Source: Rahnella inusitata
GTDB taxonomy: Bacteria; Pseudomonadota; Gammaproteobacteria; Enterobacterales; Enterobacteriaceae
Length of the DNA stretch: 64,000 nt
Reading direction: 5' to 3'
NCBI RefSeq assembly: GCF_003263515.1
Contig: NZ_JYDE01000044.1
Coordinates: 1-64,000, forward strand
Within the stretch, counting starts at the first letter, position 1. Every line of letters starts with the position of its first letter. Shown piece by piece: positions 7,841-16,877 of this stretch. Position numbers and translations under genes: made by a program. The notes below the pieces were generated by a model. That model was given only the letters and a program-made list of their open reading frames with translations, made no database searches and was not told the origin of the DNA.

Positions 7841-7866
7841 ACCCCATTCGTCCAGGCGGATGGGGT
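7841..7866 (+). promoter_or_regulatory. Hairpin upstream of the PRD regulator
   Basis: ACCCCATTCG pairs with CGGATGGGGT (one G-T wobble) around a 6-base loop, in the 77-bp gap between the lactonase and the regulator gene. No U-run follows, so it is not a standard terminator. It could be an mRNA stability element or reduce expression of the distal regulator. Confidence 0.4.
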
Positions 7867-7891
7867 ATAGCTGCAATAATATGGAACAACA

Positions 7892-9811
7892 ATGGTGAGA
7901 TTTCCCAATCAACGGCTGGCGCAACTTTTTGATGCGTTACAGACCGAAACCCTCCCTCAGGATGAGCTGGCCAGGCGTCTGGAGGTGTCAACGCGCACCG
8001 TGCGTGCGGATATCACCTCGCTCAATGAAATTATTGCCGGTTACGGCGCGACCTTTGTGCACAGCCGTGGCAGCGGTTATCAGCTGCGCATTGACGATCA
8101 GGCGCTGTTCTCGTCGTTGCAGCAATCGACACAACGTAAACCGAACCCGACGCCGCGCACCGCTGCCGAACGGGTGAAGACGTTGCTGATCCGCTTTTTG
8201 ACCTCAGCTTTTTCACTGAAGCTGGAAGATCTGGCCGATGAATGGTTTGTCAGCCGGGGAACCCTGCAAAATGATATGGCTGAGGTGAGGGAGCATCTGA
8301 CGCGCTACCACCTGAATATCGAAACCAAACCGCGTTACGGCATGAAGCTGTTCGGCGCAGAACTGGCGATCCGCGCCTGTCTGACCGATTTGCTGTTTCA
8401 GCTCGATGCCGAAGAGCAGGCCAATCCGCTGCTGAAAGCCGAGAGCCTGGAGCCAGAGGCGCTGGTGCCGCTGACGCGGTTCATGCATCAGCTGCTGACG
8501 CAGTCGTCTATTCAGCTGACCGATGCGGGTGAGCAGTATCTGATTCTCTACTGTGCGGTGGCGATCAAGCGCATTACCGGCGGTTATCCGCTGACGGATT
8601 TCGACGCGGAAGAGGGCGATCCGGCGGTGAAGCAGGTCTCCCTGCGGCTGGCGGAAGAGCTGAAAAGTCTGGTCGGTAAGGAAATTCCGGCGTCCGAAGA
8701 GGCGTATTTACGGGTGAACATCGCCGCGCGTCGCGTGCAGAACATTCTGCCGACCGACATTAACGCCGATGACGATGAATCGCTGGTCGATTACATTCTT
8801 TCGTATATCAACGCGCACTATAACTATGATTTGCAGGGCGACAAGCAGCTACGTGCGGATCTGCTCACGCATATCAAGACCATGATTACGCGGGTGAAAT
8901 ATCAGATAAACATCCCTAATCCGCTGCTGAGTAACATCAAACAGCATTATCCGATGGCGTATGACGTCACGCTGGCGGCGGTCTCCAGCTGGGGGAAATA
9001 TACGCCGTATACGCTGAGCGAAAACGAAATCGGTTTTCTGGTGCTGCACATCGGCGTCGGGCTGGAGCGGCACTACGACATAGGCTATCAGCGCCATCCG
9101 CAGGTAATGATGGTGTGCGATACCGGCAATTCCACCATCCGTATGATTCAGGCGCAGATCAGCCGTAAGTATCCGCAGCTGGTGATGAAGCAAATCGTAT
9201 CCTTGCGCGATTACGAGAAACTGGAGCACATTGACGAAGATTTTATTATCTCGAATGCACGCATCAGCGAGAAGAATAAGCCGGTGGTGGTGCTGTCGCC
9301 GTTCCCGACGGAATATCAGATGGAACAGCTCGGTAAGCTGGTGCTGGTGGATCGCACCCGGCCTTATATGCTGGAAAAATTCTTCGACGAAAAACACTTC
9401 ATGATCATCAACGAACCGATGACGCAGGCGGAGCTGTTTCGCCATGTGTGTTCGCAGCTGGAAGAAGAAGGGTATGTCGATCAGGCATTTTACCCGTCGG
9501 TGGTAGAGCGCGAGGAAATTGTCTCTACCATGCTGGGTGAAGGCATTGCATTGCCGCATTCGCTAGGCTTGCTGGCGAAGAAAACCGTGGTGATCACCTT
9601 GCTGTCGCAGCAGGGCATCGCCTGGGGCGAAGGGGAAACGGCGCATGTGATTTTCCTGCTGGCGATCAGCAAGGCAGATTACGAAGAGGCGATGGCGATT
9701 TACGATTTGTTCGTGACGTTTGTTCGGGAGCGTTCGATGAGCCGTTTGCTGAGCAGTGAGAATTTTGAGAGCTTTAAGGCCATTGCGATCGACTGTTTAA
9801 GCCGCATTTAA
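7892..9811 (+). CDS. PRD-containing BglG/MtlR-type transcription regulator
   Basis: The 639-residue protein carries, in order, an N-terminal HTH (about 1-65, RRLEVSTRTVRADITSLN), an Mga-type second HTH (about 90-150, LADEWFVSRGTLQNDMAEV), two PRDs (about 180-290 and 295-395), an EIIB-like domain with C409 in VCDTGNST, and an EIIA-like domain with the phospho-histidine H556 in GEGIALPHSLG. This is the architecture of DNA-binding activators such as MtlR and LicR. PRD2 keeps both histidines (H327 in LLTHIKTM, H386 in GFLVLHIG). In PRD1 the usual second-histidine position reads LILYCAVAIKRI, with cysteine. It is the obvious regulator of the upstream operon, sensing PTS phosphorylation flux. Confidence 0.92.
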   Translation: MVRFPNQRLAQLFDALQTETLPQDELARRLEVSTRTVRADITSLNEIIAGYGATFVHSRGSGYQLRIDDQALFSSLQQSTQRKPNPTPRTAAERVKTLLIRFLTSAFSLKLEDLADEWFVSRGTLQNDMAEVREHLTRYHLNIETKPRYGMKLFGAELAIRACLTDLLFQLDAEEQANPLLKAESLEPEALVPLTRFMHQLLTQSSIQLTDAGEQYLILYCAVAIKRITGGYPLTDFDAEEGDPAVKQVSLRLAEELKSLVGKEIPASEEAYLRVNIAARRVQNILPTDINADDDESLVDYILSYINAHYNYDLQGDKQLRADLLTHIKTMITRVKYQINIPNPLLSNIKQHYPMAYDVTLAAVSSWGKYTPYTLSENEIGFLVLHIGVGLERHYDIGYQRHPQVMMVCDTGNSTIRMIQAQISRKYPQLVMKQIVSLRDYEKLEHIDEDFIISNARISEKNKPVVVLSPFPTEYQMEQLGKLVLVDRTRPYMLEKFFDEKHFMIINEPMTQAELFRHVCSQLEEEGYVDQAFYPSVVEREEIVSTMLGEGIALPHSLGLLAKKTVVITLLSQQGIAWGEGETAHVIFLLAISKADYEEAMAIYDLFVTFVRERSMSRLLSSENFESFKAIAIDCLSRI

Positions 9812-9824
9812 TACGGCTTAAACA
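9794..9824. terminator. Hairpin between convergent genes
   Basis: TGTTTAAGCCG and CGGCTTAAACA form an 11-bp perfect stem around a 9-base loop, overlapping the stop codon of the regulator gene. The next gene (npr) converges 14 bp further on. Neither side has a good T-run, so termination would be weak or factor-assisted. Confidence 0.5.
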
Positions 9825-9837
9825 GGGGGGTTAATTC

Positions 9838-10110
9838 TTAGTCTTCATCGAATCCGGAATTAATCAGATTCACTACGGCGCTCAGCGCTTCAGCTTCATC
9901 GGGGCCGGTGGCTTCGATTTCGATTTGCTGGCCTTTCGGCGAATCGAGCATCAGCAGGGCGATCACGCTGCTGGCTTCCGCCTCAATGCCTGTGCCGTTG
10001 CGCAGCATCACTTCTGATTCAAAACTCTGCACCAGTTCAAACAACTTCATCGCCGGACGGGCGTGCATCCCTAACCGGTTTTTGATTTCTACCGTTTGTT
10101 TCACCGTCAT
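9838..10110 (-). CDS. npr: Phosphocarrier protein NPr of the nitrogen PTS
   Basis: The 90-residue HPr paralogue passes phosphate from PtsP (EINtr) to PtsN (EIIANtr). The phosphorylated histidine is H16 in [10 protein letters not shown], and the conserved serine region near [24 protein letters not shown] is present. It is the last gene of the rpoN-hpf-ptsN-rapZ-npr operon and overlaps rapZ by four bases. In E. coli yrbL and mtgA follow; here the accessory PRD operon lies on the other side instead. Confidence 0.96.
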   Translation of the reverse strand: MTVKQTVEIKNRLGMHARPAMKLFELVQSFESEVMLRNGTGIEAEASSVIALLMLDSPKGQQIEIEATGPDEAEALSAVVNLINSGFDED

Positions 10111-10961
10111 GATTTGCGTTTTTCCAGCGTGCGATGGCGGGACTGAACATTCTTCCCACGGGAACGGAAATAGTCGGCCAGTTCTTCCGCGATATACACC
10201 GAACGGTGTTTACCGCCAGTACAACCAATGGCGACGGTCAGATAGCTGCGGTTGTTGGTCTCCAGCGCGGGCAGCCATTGTTCGAGATAGCTGCGGGTCT
10301 GGTAGATAAAGTTGTGCACTTCGGTATGACGGTCGAGGAAGGCTGCGACGGGCTTATCCAGGCCGGTCATCGGGCGCAGTTTCGGATCCCAATGCGGGTT
10401 CGGCAGGAAACGCACGTCGAAGACGTAATCGGCATCAATCGGCAGGCCATGTTTGAAACCAAAGGATTCGAAGACCATCGTCAGTTCGCGTTCACGTTTG
10501 CCCAAAAGGCGGGTACGCAGCATTTCTGCCAGCTCGTGAACCGACATTTCAGAGGTGTCGATGATCAGATCGGCGGCGGAACGCAGCGGTTCGAGCAGAT
10601 CGGCTTCTTCATCGATGGCACTTTCGAGGGACAGATTTTTGCTGGAAAGCGGGTGCAGACGACGGGTGTCGCTGTAACGGCGGATCAGGGTATTGCGGTC
10701 GGCGTCGAGGAACAGCAACTGCGGCGAGAAACTCTCGGGCAGTTGTGACATCGCATACTCATAAACTTCCGGTGTTTCTGGCATGTTGCGCACGTCAATG
10801 CTGACGGCGGCGGACGTATTGCGCTCGACAAGCGTCTGGGCAAGCTGCGGCAGTAACACCACCGGCAGATTGTCCACACAGTAAAATCCCATGTCTTCTA
10901 ATGCCCTTAGGGCAACCGACTTCCCGGAACCGGAACGGCCGCTGACTATCATCAGCACCAT
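10107..10961 (-). CDS. rapZ: RNase adapter protein RapZ
   Basis: A 284-residue protein that delivers the small RNA GlmZ to RNase E and so controls glucosamine-6-phosphate synthase GlmS. The N-terminal P-loop [16 protein letters not shown] (about 8-23) and the C-terminal kinase-like RNA-binding domain with [24 protein letters not shown] are intact. The extreme C-terminus HRTLEKRKS provides the basic RNA-contact tail. It is in operon with ptsN upstream (gap 67 bp) and npr downstream (overlap). Confidence 0.96.
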   Translation of the reverse strand: MVLMIVSGRSGSGKSVALRALEDMGFYCVDNLPVVLLPQLAQTLVERNTSAAVSIDVRNMPETPEVYEYAMSQLPESFSPQLLFLDADRNTLIRRYSDTRRLHPLSSKNLSLESAIDEEADLLEPLRSAADLIIDTSEMSVHELAEMLRTRLLGKRERELTMVFESFGFKHGLPIDADYVFDVRFLPNPHWDPKLRPMTGLDKPVAAFLDRHTEVHNFIYQTRSYLEQWLPALETNNRSYLTVAIGCTGGKHRSVYIAEELADYFRSRGKNVQSRHRTLEKRKS

Positions 10962-11028
10962 GGTGTCACTCCCCTGGCATTCAGTGTTCAGAATTCACTT
11001 TCCCGGCGTGCGGCCGGGAATCTTAAAA

Positions 11029-11499
11029 TTATTCGTTTTCTGTCATTATCTTGAACAGTTCTTCGTCGCTTTGCGCTCCGCGCAGTCGGCGACACACTGT
11101 TTTATCTGCCAATTTCTTGGCCACTAAAGACAAGGTGTGTAAGTGGGTTTTACATTGATCTGCAGGAACCAGCAAGGCAAAAAGCAGATCTACCGGCTGA
11201 TTGTCGATAGCGTCAAACGCGATCGGTTGTTCGAGCTGAATGAACACGCCGACGGCGCGTAACGTATCTTCTTCCAGCTTGCCGTGCGGGATGGCGATCC
11301 CGGCACCGATCCCGGTGCTGCCCATACGCTCACGGGTCAAAATGGCGTCGAAAATCACCTGTGGCGACAAATTCAGTTGTTTGGCCGCCAGCTCGCTGAT
11401 GATTTCCAGCGCACGTTTTTTGCTGGCGCAATGAACGCCGCTTTTGGTGCATTCGGCATTGAGCACCGACGTTAATTGCATTGCTATATCGTTGATCAT
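11029..11499 (-). CDS. ptsN: Nitrogen PTS EIIA component PtsN
   Basis: The 156-residue EIIANtr receives phosphate from NPr at H72 in GIAIPHGKLEED and in enterics controls potassium transport and KdpD/PhoR signalling. The frame extends 30 codons upstream, but the start at 11499 (MINDIAMQLTSVLN) matches the usual family length and N-terminus and has a GAAG site upstream. It follows hpf by about 110 bp and precedes rapZ on the same strand. Confidence 0.95.
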   Translation of the reverse strand: MINDIAMQLTSVLNAECTKSGVHCASKKRALEIISELAAKQLNLSPQVIFDAILTRERMGSTGIGAGIAIPHGKLEEDTLRAVGVFIQLEQPIAFDAIDNQPVDLLFALLVPADQCKTHLHTLSLVAKKLADKTVCRRLRGAQSDEELFKIMTENE

Positions 11500-11608
11500 G
11501 TCATCTTCACTTTTGCGCTGATTCACCCTTAAAGCTATATCGGCTCGTTCCCCGAAGGTCACAAGCCGATGCCTGAAGGTTTGTAGCACAGGGTTGGCTA
11601 CATGAATG

Positions 11609-11896
11609 TCAGTGCTGTTTCAGTTTGTCTTTATGTTTGTTCAGCTGACGGGCCAGTTTATCAACCAGGCCGTCAATCGCTGCGTACATATCCTGATGTT
11701 CCGAGGTGGCATGCAACTCGCCTCCGTTCACATGCAGTGTCGCTTCCGCGACTTTTTGCACTTTTTCAACGCTTAACACCACATACACCTGATTAATCCT
11801 GTCGAAATACTGTTCTAACTTCGCCAGTTTCAACGAGATAAATTCTCTCAGGGGATCGGTGATCTCAATGTGATGTCCGGTAATGTTGAGCTGCAT
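11609..11896 (-). CDS. hpf: Ribosome hibernation promoting factor HPF
   Basis: This 95-residue short-form HPF binds the 30S decoding centre and, with RMF, makes 100S ribosome dimers in stationary phase. MQLNITGHHIEITDPLREFISLKLAKLEQYFDRI and the basic C-terminus KLARQLNKHKDKLKQH are characteristic. The start at 11896 is chosen over one nine codons upstream because of the exact family N-terminus and the AAGGA site. It lies 24 bp downstream of rpoN on the same strand, as in E. coli. Confidence 0.96.
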   Translation of the reverse strand: MQLNITGHHIEITDPLREFISLKLAKLEQYFDRINQVYVVLSVEKVQKVAEATLHVNGGELHATSEHQDMYAAIDGLVDKLARQLNKHKDKLKQH

Positions 11897-11919
11897 AATG
11901 TCTTCCTTCTCTGTTGAGG

Positions 11920-13353
11920 TCAAACTAACTGTTTACGCTGGTTTGAGGGCGGGATGGACAAAGACTCTCGGTATTTTGCAACGGTACGGCGTGCAACCAT
12001 GATGCCCTGATCGGAAAGCAGGGTTGCTAACTTACTGTCGCTCAGCGGTTTTACAGGATTCTCCGCTGCAATTAATTTCTTCACCAGCGCCCGGATTGCG
12101 GTGGACGATGCCTCGCCGCCGCTGTCAGTACTGACATGGCTGGAGAAGAAATACTTCAGTTCGAAAATGCCGCGCGGGCTGTGCAGGAACTTCTGCGTCG
12201 TCACGCGCGAAATCGTCGATTCATGCATTTCAACGGCGCTGGCGATATCGGCCAGCACCATCGGTTTCATGTATTCATCACCCATCTCAAAGAACGCCTG
12301 CTGCTGTTCGACAATGCAGCGCGTGACCTTCAGGAGGGTATCGTTACGGCTTTCCAGACTTTTGATCAGCCACTTGGCTTCCTGCAGATTGCTGCGGATA
12401 AACTGTCCGTCGCTGTCGCTGCGGGTGGAATTGCCCATCGCGGCGTACTGCTGGTTGATCTTCAGCCGTGGAATGCTGTCTGAGTTCAGTTCGACCGACC
12501 AGACGCCGGACACTTTGCGCACCAGTACATCCGGGATCACGTATTCGGATTCGCCGGTATTGATTGACTGTCCCGGACGCGGATCAAGAGACTGGATCAG
12601 GAGCATCGCTCCTTTCAGTGTATCTTCTTTTAGACGGGTTGATCGCATAAGTGCACGGAAATCATGGTTCGCCAGCAGATCCAGATGTTCGCTAATGATA
12701 AGTCTGGCTTCTGTGATGAAAGGCGTTTCCGGGATGTACTGGGAAAGCTGAATCAGCAGGCAGTCGCGCAGGTCGCGCGCCGCCACACCCACCGGGTCAA
12801 AACGCTGAACGCGCTTTAGAACGGCTTCGACTTCATCCATGGTGACGTTTTCATCGCCGATACTTTCGAGGATGTCGTCCAGAGAAATTGTCAGGTAACC
12901 GGTGTCATCCACGGCGTCGACAATGGAGGTCGCGATAGCGGCGTCGGTGTCAGAAAACGGCGTCAGCTCGACCTGCCACATCAGGTAATCCTGCAATGTC
13001 TGGGTCGTTTCACCCTGATACACCGGCAGTTCGTCGTCGCTGTAATCATTGCCTGTCCCGGACGGCGTGCCCGCGGTGTAAATCTCATCCCAGGTGGCAT
13101 CGAGCGGCAGTTCTTCGGGCATATCTTTCTGCTCGAGGGCTTCGCGGGTATCCAGACCTTCACTGTCAGGGGTTTCGACTGCATCGATTTCATCGTGCAG
13201 GTCAGTTTGTTCCAGCAGAGGGTTGCTCTCCAGCGCGAGTTGGATCTCCTGTTGGAGCTCAAGCGTGGACAATTGCAACAGACGGATCGCCTGTTGTAAT
13301 TGAGGAGTCATGGCCAGTTGTTGGCTGAATCTGAGTTGCAAACCTTGCTTCAT
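11920..13353 (-). CDS. rpoN: RNA polymerase sigma-54 factor RpoN
   Basis: The 477-residue sigma factor serves nitrogen regulation and other enhancer-dependent promoters. The N-terminal glutamine-rich activator-interaction region ([33 protein letters not shown]) is followed by an acidic stretch, the core-binding region and a C-terminal HTH. The RpoN box [10 protein letters not shown] lies at about 454-463 and recognises the -24 element. Length equals that of E. coli RpoN. It is preceded by lptB and followed by hpf, the conserved arrangement. Confidence 0.98.
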   Translation of the reverse strand: MKQGLQLRFSQQLAMTPQLQQAIRLLQLSTLELQQEIQLALESNPLLEQTDLHDEIDAVETPDSEGLDTREALEQKDMPEELPLDATWDEIYTAGTPSGTGNDYSDDELPVYQGETTQTLQDYLMWQVELTPFSDTDAAIATSIVDAVDDTGYLTISLDDILESIGDENVTMDEVEAVLKRVQRFDPVGVAARDLRDCLLIQLSQYIPETPFITEARLIISEHLDLLANHDFRALMRSTRLKEDTLKGAMLLIQSLDPRPGQSINTGESEYVIPDVLVRKVSGVWSVELNSDSIPRLKINQQYAAMGNSTRSDSDGQFIRSNLQEAKWLIKSLESRNDTLLKVTRCIVEQQQAFFEMGDEYMKPMVLADIASAVEMHESTISRVTTQKFLHSPRGIFELKYFFSSHVSTDSGGEASSTAIRALVKKLIAAENPVKPLSDSKLATLLSDQGIMVARRTVAKYRESLSIPPSNQRKQLV

Positions 13354-13455
13354 ATCTTGGCTTTATATCCGTAGATGAGTTCAAACGGCAACACGTCGGT
13401 CAGAACCGGCCCGTTTCATTGTAAAGCGAAACAGGCGCGGTTCAGGCGGCGCAGA

Positions 13456-14181
13456 TCACAGACGGAATTCTTCACCCAGATAAACACGTTTTACTTGTTC
13501 ATCAGCAAGAATGTCGGTTGGCGTGCCGTGGGCGATCAGTTTGCCCTGACTGACGATATAGGCGCGTTCACACACGTCGAGCGTTTCACGAACGTTGTGG
13601 TCGGTAATCAGCACGCCGAGGCCGCTGTCACGCAAGTGCTCAATGATTTTTTTGATGTCGATAACGGAAATCGGGTCAACACCGGCGAAGGGTTCATCCA
13701 GCAGGATAAATTTAGGGTTCGCCGCCAGCGCACGGGCAATTTCCACACGACGGCGTTCACCACCGGACAGTGACTGACCGAGGTTATCGCGCAAATGGGA
13801 AATATGGAACTCTTCCATCAGCTCGTTGGCGCGATCGTTTCGCTGGTCTTTATTCAGGTCGTCACGGATCTGCAATACCGCCATCAGGTTATCAAACACG
13901 CTGAGGCGACGGAAAATGGACGCTTCCTGAGGCAGGTAACCAATGCCGCGACGTGCGCGGGTGTGCAATGGCAAAAGGCTGATGTCCTCGTCGTCGACGA
14001 TAATGCGGCCCGCATCACGCTGGACGATACCGACCACCATGTAAAACGTGGTGGTTTTACCGGCACCGTTAGGGCCGAGTAATCCGACGATTTCGCCCGA
14101 ATTAACGTTCAGGCTGACATCTTCAACGACCTTACGGCCTTTGTATGCCTTCGCCAGATTTTCTGCGATTAATTTTGCCAT
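13456..14181 (-). CDS. lptB: LPS export ABC transporter ATPase LptB
   Basis: A 241-residue cytoplasmic ATPase powering LptB2FG extraction of lipopolysaccharide from the inner membrane. The Walker [10 protein letters not shown], signature [15 protein letters not shown] and Walker [14 protein letters not shown] are intact, followed by the H-loop in [10 protein letters not shown]. It begins 6 bp after lptA, in the same operon as kdsC-lptC-lptA. Confidence 0.98.
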   Translation of the reverse strand: MAKLIAENLAKAYKGRKVVEDVSLNVNSGEIVGLLGPNGAGKTTTFYMVVGIVQRDAGRIIVDDEDISLLPLHTRARRGIGYLPQEASIFRRLSVFDNLMAVLQIRDDLNKDQRNDRANELMEEFHISHLRDNLGQSLSGGERRRVEIARALAANPKFILLDEPFAGVDPISVIDIKKIIEHLRDSGLGVLITDHNVRETLDVCERAYIVSQGKLIAHGTPTDILADEQVKRVYLGEEFRL

Positions 14182-14187
14182 AAATTA

Positions 14188-14745
14188 TCAGTTACTCTTT
14201 TTGGTCTGGCCGCCGGCTGCTGCCGGGGTCTTTTCCTGCAACTGCGTCGGGACCAGAACGGTCGTGACACGCTTGCCTTTATCACTGAAGGCTTCCATCT
14301 GCTGCTTCTGCACCAGATAGGTAATACGATCGCCTTTCACGTTGCTGTCGAGCTGTTCAAGGTACGCGTTGCCGGTGAGGGTCACCAGATCGGTTTCCAC
14401 TTCATAACGGACTTTCTGCGCGTGGCCTTTGATAGGTTTGCCGTTGTCTTGTAACTGGTAGAAGGTCACAGGGTTACCGTAGCCTTCAACCACTTCTTTG
14501 CCGGATACGCCTTGCGGGCGGATCACGACCACTTTATCGGCTTTGACCTGAATCGAACCCTGATTCACCACCACGTTGCCGGTAAAGGTCGCCGTGTTGG
14601 TGTTCACATCCAGCGCCTGATTAGCTGAATCAATGGTGATCGGTTTCGTTGTGTCATCTTTCAGCGCGAACGCCGGAATGCTGACGGCCAGCAAGGAGCC
14701 TGTGATCAGAAGATTACGGATTTTATTTTTTACTTTGAATTTCAT
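14188..14745 (-). CDS. lptA: LPS periplasmic bridge protein LptA
   Basis: The 185-residue periplasmic protein forms the beta-jellyroll bridge that carries lipopolysaccharide from LptC to LptD. The signal peptide ends at SIPAFA (about residue 27). The OstA-type fold follows with ITIDSANQALDVNTNTATFTGNVVVNQGSIQVKADKVVV. The start overlaps the 3' end of lptC by 23 bases, so translation is coupled. The C-terminal TPAAAGGQTKKSN tail is low-complexity, as in relatives. Confidence 0.96.
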   Translation of the reverse strand: MKFKVKNKIRNLLITGSLLAVSIPAFALKDDTTKPITIDSANQALDVNTNTATFTGNVVVNQGSIQVKADKVVVIRPQGVSGKEVVEGYGNPVTFYQLQDNGKPIKGHAQKVRYEVETDLVTLTGNAYLEQLDSNVKGDRITYLVQKQQMEAFSDKGKRVTTVLVPTQLQEKTPAAAGGQTKKSN

Positions 14746-15292
14746 AAGAGGTCGTTACCTTTTCGATCAGCTCTGCTGTTTTATCACGCAGATTACCACG
14801 CATTTTCATGCCGTTAGATGTAAAACCTGTACCGTAAAGCGTCACTTCATCGTCTGAAGCAACGTCTTGTGTCGTCAGGTTAACCCGTGCATTGTCCGTT
14901 TTGATTCTTTGCAGCTGCGATGTTTCCGGCGTCAGGCTATCTGCCTGCACATGCCCATAAAGATAGAGCATTTTATCCTGAGTCATCTTGGCTTTATCAG
15001 AACGCAGCACCCAGGTTGGAACTTTATTCTTGTCATACATGGTCGCCACCGGGTTGGTAAACCAGGTTACCTGATCGGTGGTGTAGTATTTGACCTGATC
15101 GGAGACCAGTTTGTACGTCAGGCTACCCAGCGGGTCATACACCATGGTGACCGTGTGGGAGCTTTGATAGGTCGGATCCTGATCGTTAACCGCCTGCGGT
15201 GCGTCATCGGAGTTATCCGACAGCGACCAGCCAATCAGCACCAGAACAATGGCTGTCAGAACCAGAATGATCCAAAGTCTTGTTTTATTCAT
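14723..15292 (-). CDS. lptC: LPS export inner-membrane protein LptC
   Basis: This 189-residue bitopic protein has one N-terminal membrane anchor (LWIILVLTAIVLVLIGWSL, about 5-23) and a periplasmic jellyroll that accepts lipopolysaccharide from LptFG. Its ATG overlaps the kdsC stop by four bases and its end overlaps lptA. Confidence 0.96.
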   Translation of the reverse strand: MNKTRLWIILVLTAIVLVLIGWSLSDNSDDAPQAVNDQDPTYQSSHTVTMVYDPLGSLTYKLVSDQVKYYTTDQVTWFTNPVATMYDKNKVPTWVLRSDKAKMTQDKMLYLYGHVQADSLTPETSQLQRIKTDNARVNLTTQDVASDDEVTLYGTGFTSNGMKMRGNLRDKTAELIEKVTTSYEIQSKK

Positions 15293-15855
15293 ATCGACAG
15301 CCCTTTGGCGTCCTCCAGCTTGCCCTGCGCCAGCAGAATCAAATCACATAATTCGCGAACTGCGCCACGGCCACCGGCAATGCGGGTGACGTAATGTGCC
15401 TTTGGCAACAGGATAGGATGTGCGTCCTGAACCGCGACGGACAGACCCACTTCGGCCATCACCGGCCAGTCAATCAGGTCATCACCGATGTAAGCGACGT
15501 CCTCTGCCCGAAGCGACAGTGTATCTAACAGTTCGCGGAAGGCCAAAAGCTTATCTGATTGACCCTGATACAAGTGACGTATCCCGAGGGTTTTGGCGCG
15601 ATCTTCCAATAATTTTGCATTGCGGCCTGTAATAATGGCGACCTCAATGTCAGAAGTCAGCAGGCAACGGATACCATAACCGTCGCGAACGTTGAAACTT
15701 TTCAGCTCTTCTCCCTGATTTCCCATGTAGATCAGGCCATCAGACATGACGCCGTCCACATCGCAAATCAGCAGGCGAACCGCTTTCGCCCGTTCAAGCA
15801 CGTCGGTGCTGACCGGACCGTAGCAGGTATCCACCAGGGCTGTGCTAATACTCAT
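15289..15855 (-). CDS. kdsC: 3-deoxy-D-manno-octulosonate 8-phosphate phosphatase KdsC
   Basis: The 188-residue HAD-superfamily enzyme removes phosphate from Kdo-8-P in Kdo synthesis. The nucleophile D32 and acid/base D34 are in LLICDVDGVMSDG, with ITGR (motif II) and YIGDDLIDWPVM (motif IV) downstream. It lies between kdsD and lptC, linking Kdo synthesis to LPS export. Confidence 0.97.
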   Translation of the reverse strand: MSISTALVDTCYGPVSTDVLERAKAVRLLICDVDGVMSDGLIYMGNQGEELKSFNVRDGYGIRCLLTSDIEVAIITGRNAKLLEDRAKTLGIRHLYQGQSDKLLAFRELLDTLSLRAEDVAYIGDDLIDWPVMAEVGLSVAVQDAHPILLPKAHYVTRIAGGRGAVRELCDLILLAQGKLEDAKGLSI

Positions 15856-15871
15856 TCAGGGCATTCCTCAA

Positions 15872-16858
15872 TTAAACTACGCCAGCGCGCAGCATGTCGT
15901 GCATATGTAACACACCCAACAACTGGTCACCATCAGCAACCATCACACAGGTAATGTGTTTTTCCTGCATTAAATTCAGCGCATCCACTGCCAGCAGGGA
16001 AGGACGCACGCGAACGCCGCCGGTGGTCATCACATCTGCAATGGACGCCGTGTTGATATTCACGCCCATGTCGAAAATCCGGCGTAAATCGCCGTCAGTG
16101 AAGATACCCTGAATTTTCATCAGGTCGTCGCAGATGACGGTCATCCCCAGATTCTTACGGGTGATTTCAAGCAGGGCATCGCGCAAAGACGCATCGCGGC
16201 TGACGTGCGGGATTTCATCACCTGAGTGCATGATATCGCTAACGCGCAGCAGGAGCTTGCGACCCAGTGCTCCGCCGGGATGTGACAGGGCGAAATCTTC
16301 CGGCGTAAAACCGCGAGCTTCAAGCAGCGCCACGGCAAGGGCATCGCCCATCACCAATACCGCTGTGGTGCTGCTGGTTGGCGCTAACCCGAGCGGGCAC
16401 GCCTCTTTCGGCACCCGCACGCAAAGATGCACGTCGGCAGCTTTCCCCATGGTACTTTCGGGATTCGCGGTCATGCAGATAAGCGTAATGGCTAAACGCT
16501 TTAACACCGGGATTAGCGAGAGAATCTCATTCGCTTCGCCGGAGTTGGAAATCAGGATCACAATGTCCTGTCTGGACACCATGCCGAGATCGCCATGGCT
16601 GGCTTCGCCCGGGTGGACAAAAAACGCCGGGGTGCCAGTACTGGCGAAGGTGGCGGCCATTTTCCGGCCAATATGTCCTGACTTGCCCATACCCATCACT
16701 ACAACTTTACCGGTGCAGGCGAAAATTTTCTCACACGCACGGGTGAAATCACCGTTGATGTATTGATCTAACTGCTCAAGTCCTTCACGTTCTGTTTTCA
16801 GCACTTCACGTCCGACAGCCTGGAAATCAAAGTCGGAGGCGAGGATATCGTTAGCCAT
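15872..16858 (-). CDS. kdsD: Arabinose-5-phosphate isomerase KdsD
   Basis: A 328-residue enzyme converting ribulose-5-phosphate to arabinose-5-phosphate, the first step toward Kdo. The N-terminal SIS domain carries VVVMGMGKSGHIGRKMAATFASTGTPAFFVHPGEASHGDLG, and two CBS domains follow from about residue 205. The frame extends upstream of 16858, but MANDILASDFDF gives the family length and has AGGA upstream. It lies just downstream of yrbG on the same strand. Confidence 0.97.
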   Translation of the reverse strand: MANDILASDFDFQAVGREVLKTEREGLEQLDQYINGDFTRACEKIFACTGKVVVMGMGKSGHIGRKMAATFASTGTPAFFVHPGEASHGDLGMVSRQDIVILISNSGEANEILSLIPVLKRLAITLICMTANPESTMGKAADVHLCVRVPKEACPLGLAPTSSTTAVLVMGDALAVALLEARGFTPEDFALSHPGGALGRKLLLRVSDIMHSGDEIPHVSRDASLRDALLEITRKNLGMTVICDDLMKIQGIFTDGDLRRIFDMGVNINTASIADVMTTGGVRVRPSLLAVDALNLMQEKHITCVMVADGDQLLGVLHMHDMLRAGVV

Positions 16859-16877
16859 AGTCAATTCCTGACAGAGT

